This document shows, in pieces, positions 45,225 to 54,235 of a DNA stretch of 64,000 nt. The stretch spans positions 52,247,053-52,311,052 of the forward strand of contig CM060732.1 in NCBI GenBank assembly GCA_030704615.1. The letters are read 5' to 3'. The number at the start of each line of letters is the position of its first letter. Within the stretch, counting starts at the first letter, position 1. This DNA is from Takakia lepidozioides (lineage: Eukaryota; Streptophyta; Takakiopsida; Takakiales; Takakiaceae). The notes below the pieces were generated by a model. That model was not told where the DNA came from. It made no database searches and saw nothing but the letters and a program-made list of their open reading frames with translations. Position numbers and translations under genes: made by a program.

Positions 45225-45720
45225 CAGCTCTTCCAAGGAGCCACATTCCTGCAACACGTGCTTCCAAAAGGGGCTGCCGCAAGAGCTCATCCTCTCTTGT
45301 GGTTGGCTAAAGAACTTATGAATTTGGAACAAAACGTTGGCTCTCCATGTTGGAGACACAGTCAACTCCACTCGGCCTCTTCTCCCAACTTCGGGCAAGC
45401 AACTTGGTTGGAAATGGCTCCCAGAAGGAACCATCACAACCCTGCTTGGACCCCCGTTTGGAATGAACCTACCAAAGGACCAAACAAACACATGGGGCGA
45501 TCATCTCTAAATTTTAAAAAAGGGTCTATTGGGGTTCCAGACATCTCACCCCAGCTGGACGTGCTCTCGTAGCCAAACAGATACTAGTGACAGGTATAAG
45601 TATGGTACTTCGCCTCTCTTTGGAGCTCCTCAGATTGCAAAGATTATGAAACTGTTGGAAACTTCATATGGGGAGCTGATGTGTGTTACGGTTGTTGGAA
45701 TCATTGTCATCTACTCTGGA
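45225..45720 (+). mobile_element. LINE relic, C-terminal RT region
   Basis: Across shifting plus frames the translation gives GPPFGMNLPK, then YWGSRHLTPAGRALVAKQIL followed by VTGISMV. This is the typical region behind the reverse transcriptase palm in plant LINE ORF2 (YW..RHLSPAGRA...). It is broken by several stops. It lies about 350 bp behind HSPA12-like copy 1, as another LINE relic lies behind copy 2. Confidence 0.65.
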
Positions 45721-47547
45721 GTTTGAAATTACTATCTACTCTGGAGTGGTAGGTAAGTAGCCTAAATTGAGAATGGCAGCATAGTATGAACTATAGTATT
45801 TAAAGTTTTTCACTTCAAAAAACAAAAAAGTTTATGATGACCCTATTTAATTTCTGTAATGTCTATATTTGGGTCACTTGATGAAATCTATTTGATGCAG
45901 TTTTTTGGGGACTAGCCTCATTGCAAACAATGTTTTTGTTTTTAGCCTCCTGCCAATAATAAAGGCCCCATGACGTCTGGGACTGTCTGAACGAGGGTGG
46001 CTAGTTGCATGCGGGCCCCACATGCACTCCATACGAAAGCCAAGTTTGACAAAGATTATAGAATAGAGGGAGCAAAATATCTAGAATGGAGGGTGTACAA
46101 GAGTAGGCGGGTGGTAGTGGTTGGATAGTTCGGGCAGGGGAGTTCATTGTTGGTGGTGGAAAAGTGGGCCGATGGAACAAGGAGGATGGAGGCTTGGAAG
46201 TGGGTAGAGGCCTGGCGATAGTTGAGACAGAGGGATGGTAGCCATAGGCATACAGGGGATGCGGCACACATGTATACAACATGCAGAGCAGGATGGGCCT
46301 TGGCTGTACTTTGAAGCTGGATAGCTTTCATATGTTTTTAGGCTCTCTATGCAAACATAAGGGTTGGATATACTTTTATGTAGGACGTCTACTGAGTTAC
46401 ATGACAACTTCTACTTTTATTACGTCATATTATCTTTATACGACACTGATGTTTATGCTTGAAGCTTTGCGATGTTGTAAGATATCAAGTTGTCAAGCTT
46501 GTTCCCACAAGATCCATGCTCCTAGGTCGGATATAGAAGAGCCGCAGGGATGAGGGGTTAAATAAGTTCAAGAAATGAGCGAAAGAGGAAGCGAGATCCA
46601 AGACAAACTCTTCAAGACAAGAGACAACGCTTTGCTCCAAAGGAGACTGACAATGCTAGATCAAGGGAAACTACTAGCATCTTGTATGGCACATGGACAT
46701 TTTTTCACATGATATTATAGAAGAACAAATTGATGAAGATGGAAGTAAGTCTATGACTGGAAGGTGAAAAGAAACACACATTTGAGGTTAGTCAGAATAG
46801 ATTGGCTGGTGCTCACTACTTTGGGCCCAACACAATTGCAGGATTCATAACCACCATATCCAGGCCTCTATCCGTTGACAAAGACCAACCTGCCTTGTCA
46901 TATTTCTCTATGTTTCATTCTCACATTGTATGCCTATGGAACAATTTTTGGAAGATTATGAAGTAAATATGAAGCCAAGACAAGCCAATCTTTTTGTTTT
47001 TAGCCTCTTGCCAAAAATCTATGATTTTTTCAAAATAATCCTGATATATTGTCACTTGAATGTATCCTTGAATGGATTCAATGGTACCTTTGGACGGTAA
47101 CACCTTGGGCCACAATAGGGGCTCTGGAATATCTCAACACTTTCGAACATCAATCATCGAGCACGGCCATTTTTGGGAAAAAAAAAATGAAAACAAATTC
47201 ACATAATATTCACTTTTGATTTTACACTCTCTTGACAAAAGAATATATCAGCACCGGTGGAATCCATAACTCCACAAATTGAACTTTGTAAGCAACATGA
47301 CAAGTCAACTCCATGTTTCATCGTCAAGAAAGAAAAGTAGGGCGCAAGGAAGGTATAGTCCGGTGAGTGTGAACAGAGACCCACAATGCAGTCATTCTGA
47401 AATCTATTTATCGACAACCAACCCTTATACTCAAGTTGTTGTCTATCGTCAGCAGTTACCGCTTTTTTTAGGCTTACAGAAATATCTTGCATATTTTCAG
47501 CTTATAGCAGTTTTTGTGTTATACATGAGCTCATGGTTTCTTGTTGA
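45721..47547. other. Intergenic stretch, no gene seen
   Basis: Several frames of 60-104 aa, none with a domain. This is the left flank of the copia insertion. Confidence 0.4.
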
Positions 47548-47552
47548 GTACT

Positions 47553-47878
47553 TGTCAAGAAATGCAGACAGACTTACACGAGTTCTAGGATAGCAAGGAG
47601 ACATTTTGTCTAACCCACTATGCTTCAACATTGTCTTTGCTGCTTCTACCGATGACTAGTGATCAATACAAACTTAGAGCAAACACAGATCAGATTCTTC
47701 ATGTTAAAACAACGTTAGCACATCTGTGCATACAGATTGCTGCATACTAAAACGATGCCAGCACAAAAGAGAGGTTTTTGCAACAACTAAAGCTACTTAA
47801 AGAAAGCTTAGCTATCAAGAAAATAGGTGAATGCTAGAGGTCACGTGGTTTTGGACATGAATGTTATAAAAGCCAACA
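47553..47878 (-). repeat. Copia 3' LTR (326 bp)
   Basis: It begins TGTCAAGAAATGCAGACAGA and ends ATAAAAGCCAACA on plus (TGTTGG...CTTGACA on minus). It is longer than its partner by a ~55-bp segment (about 47604-47658) absent from the 5' LTR. Confidence 0.93.
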
Positions 47879-49492
47879 CTCCCACTCATTCATCAAAACT
47901 GACTATCTTCACATTTGCAAGAAATAGAACAAAGGAAACACAAAGAGATGATCGCCTGTTAGAGCTCCCACTCAGTCATCATAAACTACACTCCGACTTG
48001 TTTTCCTTTGAAATGTGAGCTCCCCTGATTTCCATCAGATGCAGGCAAAGGCACCACACCCATGAGCTCTCGAAACTTCTGGAAGAGATCTTTGCATAGT
48101 CGTTTAGTAAAAATATCAGCAATCTGCACCCCAATATGAATGTACATAGGTTGGACCTGCTGTTCATTGTACTTCTCTCGGACAAAGTGGAACTGAATGT
48201 CCACATGCTAAGTCTTTTGGTGAAACTCAGGATTCTTCACGAGCTTGATAGCTGACTGGCTATTGCAATGTATGACACTGGCTGTCTCTTGAGGAACGTC
48301 AATACTCCCAAACAATCGTCTGAACCAAATGGCTTCTTTAGTAGCAGTACATGCCGCTATTTATTCAGATTCTGTCGTCGAATTTGAAGTGCACTTTTGC
48401 CGTTGACTACTCCATGCAATGGCAGCATTGCCAAAAAGATACACGTATCCTGAGCGAGATTTCTTAGTGTCGATGTCACCACCATAATCAGCGTCACAGA
48501 AACCTGTAAGAGAGTTATCATTCTCTGTCCCATGATAGCAGATGCCATGGGTACAAGTACTCTTCAGGTAACGAATGATTCGCTTAACTGCATTCCAGTG
48601 AGAAGTCCTTGGTGCTTCACAGAACTTAGCCACAATTCAGGTAGCATATGCAATGTCAGGTCGAGTAGGTATCATTGCAAACATGATACTCCCCACAGCT
48701 TCCTTGTATGGCACGTCAATGCAAAGCTGATCGTTACTTTCTTCTTCTGGAAAGACTGTAAAATTCACGTGTGTGTCTGACGGCGTGGAAACTTCATTGG
48801 CATCCTTTAAACCAAACCGATGGATTACCTTCTGGATATAACGTTCTTGATTTACAAACAGAGCTCTCCTTGCCCTAAAACGATGGATGTGCAAGCCCAC
48901 ATAGTAAGATGCATCTCCTGTGGTTATCTCAAATACAGATTTGAGATATTTGACCATATCATCAAACTTGTATCGATCTATGCAACAAGAAATGTCATCG
49001 TCCACAAAGATTCCCGACATGGTCTCAACCTTGTCTGTGCTGGAGTACACAAAAGGGATCAGCTTCACTGGCCTTGAGATTGTATTTTGTAAGAAAGTAG
49101 TCAAACTTCACATTCCATTGTCTTGCTACCTGTTTAAGGCCATAGAGACTCTTTAACAACTTAAAGACTTGATTCTCTTTTCCAATCTGCTTGTAGCCTT
49201 CTGGCTGCTTCATATAAATCTCCTCCAGAAGATTACCATTCAAAAACGCGGTTTTAATGTCAAACCGAACAATCTCCATGTCGTGAGTGACTGCCATAGC
49301 TAGAATGATGCGAATGGAGTGATGCTTCACTACGGGTGAGAATGTTTGACTGAAATCAATTCCTGCTGTCTCAGAATAGCCTTTGGCAATAACTTTGGCT
49401 TTGAAATGCTCGATTTATCAGATTTGTACTTCACCTTATAAACCCACTTACAGCGCACAACCTTTCCGTTGACAGGTAACTCTTGAAGAATC

Positions 49493-50076
49493 TATCACGG
49501 ACATAGCCAAGAGGAACTTACCAGGAGTAAATACCAAAAATTACCAAGTTATCATGTTACCGGAAATTACCACAATTTACTGTAATTTACTATAATCTAT
49601 CATGATTTACCATAAATTACCATAAATTACCAAGTTACCAGAAGTTTATCAAATTATCGAAAGTAGCTTGGGAAACTGCTCAGGAGATTTCCTTTGGTAG
49701 AAACTTCTCCATCAAGAAACCTCCATTGGGGGAAGCTTTTTAGGGAACTTCCTACTAGCCAGTATATATAGGAGGCGAGACTGGACACTCTTCAGTCTCG
49801 CCAATACAAGTTCAGACTACTATTGTTTCCAGTCTCAGTACTCAGCTTCTAGTACTCTAGCCCAGTTTCCAGTATCTGACACTCTAGTCCAGTTTCCAGC
49901 ATTCTGGTATTGAAGTGGTGTTCCAGTATCTTGTACTCTTGTCCATTGTTATAAAGATCATCTTGATTCATGTTTATCCATCATGCATTCGGCCATGCCG
50001 ACCTTGACTTCTTGTCTAGTCTTGTACCTCTAGTCCGATTTCTTATGTGTGTTCAGTCATGTTCTCGTCCTTGACA
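49493..50076 (+). repeat. Solo LTR (584 bp) nested in the copia element, with 5-bp TSD
   Basis: It is flanked by GAATC at 49488-49492 and 50077-50081. Removing it and one GAATC joins the copia frame (…EEYASLLEKQYMDS on one side, LQELPVNGKVVRCKWVYKVK on the other). It starts TATCACGG (probably an altered TGTCACGG) and ends CTTGACA. It contains an LTR-like TATA box (TATATATAGG, about 49765-49775) in plus orientation and an array of short ATTTACCATAA-type repeats near its start. There is no internal region, so it is a recombined solo LTR, probably of Ty3/gypsy type. Confidence 0.88.
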
Positions 50077-51473
50077 GAATCCATGTATTGTTTTTCCAGC
50101 AAAGATGCATACTCTTCATCCATTGCCTATTGCCACAATTCTGCATCCTTAGATCTCATGGCCTCACAGAAAAACCTTGGTTCATCTTCAAGATAAGTGT
50201 CATCCACTACATAAGCAAATGAAGTGTCACCACGCTTCCGCGATATGTCCCGCTCACCTAATCGAACAGGTGATCGACGAACCCTAGGAGGTTCATTCTT
50301 GTCAAAGCGGCCTTGAGCGGCAACATGGATTTCTTCGATCTTTTCAGCAACAGAACGTTCTGCAACATTGACTTCTTCACTTTCTTTATCAATAGAAAGC
50401 TCTATTTCACTCGGAAATGAACTGTCATCGAACTCCACATCTATACTAATAGAGGTTTTCTTGGAAACTGGATCCCACAACTTGTAAGCACAACTCTTTG
50501 TGCTATACCCTATCATCAGCATCTTTTGACTCTTTGGTTCTAGTTTCTTTCATAGCTGTATTGGAATGTTTTTGAAAGCACTACATCCGAAGACTCTGAG
50601 GTGACCAACTGATGGTTTTTCTTTGTACCATAGTTCGTATGGAGTACTCCATTCGGTTTGCTTGCAGGTGACCTTATTCAAGGCATACATCGCTGTGTTG
50701 GCTGCTTCTGCCCATAGAATATCTCTAGCATGTAACATGCTTTCGACAACAATTGTTCGATTGTCACGTTTAACATACCCGTTCTGTTCAGGAGTGTAAG
50801 GGGCACTATTCTCATGATGGATTCCCTTGCTATCAACATATCATTCAAATGCCTTTCCAACCTATTCCTCCCATATCTGTTCGCAATTTGATTATCTTAG
50901 TCTGAATATGTTGGAACACCTCTTTTTCTAGGATCTTGAAGCATTCAAATGCTTCTGACTTGTTACTGATAAAGAAAATGAAACGGAAGCCATGAGCATT
51001 ATCCCTGAAAAGAATGTAGGAAGATGCGCCGCCCATGGATTTTACAGACATAGGTCCACAAATATCTGAATGGAAAAACTCTCCGGGGGTAAGAGATCTC
51101 TCTTTCTCAGGCTGGAGAATGTGTATGTTCTCCTTAGACCTCTGCTCATGGATAGCTTTGAGCCTATCCCACATTTTTGTAGCAGTTGTGCATTGGATGA
51201 GCATCTCTAGATAATTCTCATCAATCGCTGATGCTATCAGTACTCTTGTCTGATTATTCTTATCTATTCAGTCATCCTAATCATCTGCTTCTACCAACGT
51301 CTCAGTGCCATTGACAATCTTCATATATTTCTTGGCATGGAAAATCATTTCCATTTGTATCGCCACAGTGCTCAGAAGCTATGCTTCCTATCAAACTTTC
51401 TGATAGGTGCTACATCTCTAGTCTCCATCGCTGTGAACAGATCAGTCACGTCTCTTGTTTCTACACTAGCCTA

Positions 51474-51493
51474 ACATGTGTGGGCCCATAACC
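51474..51493 (-). other. Copia primer binding site matching tRNA-iMet anticodon arm
   Basis: Directly behind the 5' LTR end (CTTGACA), minus reads GGTTATGGGCCCACACATGT. The first 14 bases are the exact complement of GTGGGCCCATAACC, the anticodon arm of plant initiator tRNA-Met (anticodon CAT inside). This is the half-tRNA priming mode known for Drosophila copia and a few other elements, not the common TGGTATCAGAGC site at the tRNA 3' end. Confidence 0.8.
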
Positions 51494-51765
51494 TGTCAAG
51501 AAATGCAGACAGACTTACACGAGTTCTAGGATAGCAAGGAGACACTAGTGATCAATACAGACTTAGAGCAAACACAGATCAGATTCTTTGTGTTAAAACA
51601 ACGTTAGCACATCTGTGCATACAGACTGCTGCATACTAAAATGATGCGAGCACAAGAGAGAGGTTTGTGCAACAACTAAAGCTACTTAAAGAAAGCTTAG
51701 CTATCAAGAAAATAGGTGAATGCCAAAGGACACATGGTTTTGGATAAATGTTATAAAAGCTAACA
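51494..51765 (-). repeat. Copia 5' LTR (272 bp)
   Basis: It matches the 3' LTR at 47553-47878 almost base for base apart from the 55-bp gap and scattered substitutions. It ends on plus in AAAGCTAACA directly before the TSD GTACT. Confidence 0.93.
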
Positions 51766-51770
51766 GTACT

Positions 51771-52201
51771 CTGTTCTTGGCAACTGCAACGAAGTAACAT
51801 CTTGCGGGAAATGCTTGGAAGAATTTGCGTGAACAGAAAATCTGCATGCTCTTAGATAGAAGGCCCTGGGGTCAAAAATTACAGGCTGGCCTGCATTTCA
51901 CGAAACCTTCTTGATTTCTCCATAGTTAGTCTTGTTTGTCAAGCTCTTTTGATGGATCTGATTCAACAATGGAGAATAGTGACAGCACATAAAGACTAAC
52001 TCTTAATCGGTAACTTCACACAAAAGTTACATACCTGTACTGTTATGGTAGTTTCTAATCACACAACAAAGGCTATCATATATAAACTGAAGAAGTATAA
52101 TGAAAGATGCATCAAAAGACCGCGCTCCACTGGAGTCCGTTCCAAGTCTTTCACTTACACAAGAAAGGCAAGAAAACTTCCAGGTTTCTCTTGTTAAATT
52201 G
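51771..52201. other. Right flank of copia and 3' flank of the DUF641 gene
   Basis: No further gene. It probably includes the 3' UTR of the DUF641 gene on minus. Confidence 0.4.
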
Positions 52202-53731
52202 CTACAAGCGAATGACATAAACGCGACTTTTCAGTATGAATTTGTGGATACGGAATCCAGGCAGAAGGACGAGGGTTACTCTTGGTGGGGTTTCTTCCTC
52301 TTCAGTCGGCCCCTCGCCATCCCCCTCTGGATCTTCCGAGACAATACTCTCCATGTACTCAATGTCGAATGCTGCATTTCTGCCCACTCGGATCACTCTT
52401 GCGCATGGCTCAAACGAGAACGTCAGTTTGTGCAACATCCACACGCTCTTGGCCAATCGGAGGAAGGAGTCACGCAGTCGACCGTCTTGTCTGGTCTCCG
52501 TGGGCTCCCCGCTGGATTGCTTGGTGCTTTCTTGGATGGTGTCGAGCTCCTTGCCGAAGAGCCTTAGAAACTTTTGATTACAGAAACTGAGGAAAGCTTC
52601 TCTGTACTCGGCCGGCATGTCAGAAGCTTTCGAGAAGGCCTTGTACTCCTTGAAGAACGCCGCTGGAAGTTGATCCGGAGGTGGAAACTTGGCCCGCTGA
52701 TTCTCATCCCCAAAGTCTTCCAGTTCGAAGCCAGAGAAGAAGATGGAAGACACATAAGCTTGGTAACCAAACTTGACATGAGCTTTTCTGGAGAAGGGGA
52801 TATCAAGCCACTGTCCGGATTCAGACACGTTGATAGTTCCGCTGACGGTCATGAATTCCTTCGTGAAATCCGATAATTCAAGCTGCACCTTTTGGAAGGC
52901 GCCTTCAAGGAGAACAGGAGTAGCAGAAGAATCGGGAAAGGAGCCGCTTGTGACTCTCTCGTTCGCTATTTCCCTTTCAAGTAATTTTATTTGCTCCTGA
53001 AGTCTCTCAGCCCTTTGCTCTGCTAACCCCGCGTTGTTGTGGTCTGGATATCTTTCTTTGCCCTGCTGACGCGCTGAGTTCAGCTCTCCACGGAGGTGAT
53101 CAATCTCACTCTCGAGTCTGCTGATCTCCATGTGGCCACGTGCAATTTCCGTTTGCTTCACTGCCTCCACGCAATTCATACACGGCCTTCCTTGGAGTTC
53201 GTGATGGTCGACAGATCCACTAGGCTGTTTGAAAACGCCCCTGAACCGCGCTGCAAAGGATGCGAGAAAAGCTCCAGGTTGCTGGCCGGTTCGGATATGC
53301 TCGTAAGACGCAGTGACCTGATCGTTCTTGACAGTGTCTGAAAAGTTCCGACTCTCACCGATACCATGGATATTTGATGATTGCTCATGCCGATTATGCT
53401 GACGCGCTGAGTCCAGCTCTCTACGGAGGTCATCGTTCTCACTCTCGAGTCTGCTGATCTCCTTGCCACGTGCAACTTCCATTTGCTTCAATACCTTCGC
53501 GCAATTCATACACGGCGTTCCTTGGAGTTCCTCCTGGTCGACAGATCTACTAGGCGGCTTAAGAACGGCGCCCTTGAACCGCTTTGCAAAGGATGCGAAA
53601 AAAGCTCCAGATTGCTGGGTTGGGATATGCTCGCAAGACTCAGTGACCTGATCGTTCATGACAGCGGACTCTGAAACATTCCGACTCTCACCGACCCCAT
53701 GGTTATTTGATGACTGTCCGAGAGGATCCAT
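52202..53731 (-). CDS. DUF641 (GIL1/IRKI-like) protein with duplicated N-terminal unit
   Basis: An intronless frame of 509 aa. The C-terminal part (about 275-495) has DUF641 hallmarks: VKFGYQAYVSSIFFSGFELE, FLSFCNQKFLRLFGKELD, and FLRLAKSVWMLHKLTFSFEP followed by ARVIRVG...FDIEYMESIV. Plant members include GIL1 (gravitropism in light) and IRKI. Residues about 7-113 and 117-222 are a tandem duplication (GESRN, NDQVT, GAFxASFAxRF, SVDxxELQGxPCMNC, EISRLESE). Each unit carries one CMNC (C74/C77, C184/C187) and a heptad-like coiled-coil stretch; a longer coiled coil follows at about 235-262. The acidic segment near 465-480 is unusual. It is divergent to HSPA12-like copy 2 with 504 bp between the start codons, so a shared promoter is plausible. 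The molecular function of DUF641 is not established. Confidence 0.88.
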   Translation of the reverse strand: MDPLGQSSNNHGVGESRNVSESAVMNDQVTESCEHIPTQQSGAFFASFAKRFKGAVLKPPSRSVDQEELQGTPCMNCAKVLKQMEVARGKEISRLESENDDLRRELDSARQHNRHEQSSNIHGIGESRNFSDTVKNDQVTASYEHIRTGQQPGAFLASFAARFRGVFKQPSGSVDHHELQGRPCMNCVEAVKQTEIARGHMEISRLESEIDHLRGELNSARQQGKERYPDHNNAGLAEQRAERLQEQIKLLEREIANERVTSGSFPDSSATPVLLEGAFQKVQLELSDFTKEFMTVSGTINVSESGQWLDIPFSRKAHVKFGYQAYVSSIFFSGFELEDFGDENQRAKFPPPDQLPAAFFKEYKAFSKASDMPAEYREAFLSFCNQKFLRLFGKELDTIQESTKQSSGEPTETRQDGRLRDSFLRLAKSVWMLHKLTFSFEPCARVIRVGRNAAFDIEYMESIVSEDPEGDGEGPTEEEETPPRVTLVLLPGFRIHKFILKSRVYVIRL

Positions 53732-54000
53732 TGAGGCAGCAATCTCAGCAATCTCTCTTGCTGCTATGGACCGAAGGGATGCACTGAACCAAACACAGAA
53801 TGCAAAGGAGCAATGTAACCAGCTTGCGATGAAATGCTCCCTGCATGCACAACATTCACAGCTCTCCGATCCAGCTCAGAGGTAGATCTACAGCGCGCAC
53901 CTTCTCGGTCTATATCTGTAATAGGAACAAAACATGCTCATTAATCTACTGTTTTGGTTTACTTACGCCATAGATGTGCAGCAGTCGGTAGCTATTTCTA

Positions 54001-54125
54001 GAATCAAAATAAACTAGTTAATGCAATGCAACTGTGTCGGCTGGAATCAAAATAAACTAGTTAATGCAATGCAACTGTGTCGGCTAGAATCAAAATAAAC
54101 TAGTTAATGTGATGCAACTGCAGTT
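54001..54125 (+). promoter_or_regulatory. Three-copy 43-bp tandem repeat between the divergent DUF641 and HSPA12-like genes
   Basis: Units start at 54001, 54044 and 54087 with GAATCAAAATAAACTAGTTA followed by ATGCAATGCAACTG. Units 1 and 2 differ at only one base and the third is diverged. The left duplicate at 42.0 kb has two units. Placement in the 504-bp divergent spacer suggests a promoter role, which is inference only. Confidence 0.75.
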
Positions 54126-54235
54126 TGGTTGACAATGCATTCTGGACGTAACACACAGTCCACATGCATTCAAGACTTGCACACCTTGGCACCCAGCGAC
54201 TTCCTGTCCCTCTTTTTCGACAATAGCTCTGAAGA

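Larger units (their letters stand above)
47548..51770 (-). mobile_element. Ty1/copia LTR retrotransposon with 5-bp TSD, defective
   Basis: The element proper is 47553-51765 (minus), flanked by the target-site duplication GTACT at 47548-47552 and 51766-51770. Reading on minus: LTR 51765-51494, primer binding site, gag start near 51428 (METRDVAPIRKFD), gag fragment (CTTATKMWDRLKAIHEQRSK), integrase (FFHSDICGPMSV, then core and C-terminal parts to about 50550), and linker to 50127. The nested solo LTR follows. After it come RT (VRFDIKTAFLNGNLLEEIYM; active site IFVDDDI), RNase H (FCDADYGGDIDTKKSRSGY, STTESE) and the polyprotein end near 47986, then a purine-rich AGTGGGAG and the 3' LTR. Gag is fused directly to integrase near 51100, so zinc knuckle and protease are deleted. 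Multiple stops make it non-autonomous. The LTRs differ by roughly a dozen substitutions (hand count). Confidence 0.93.
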
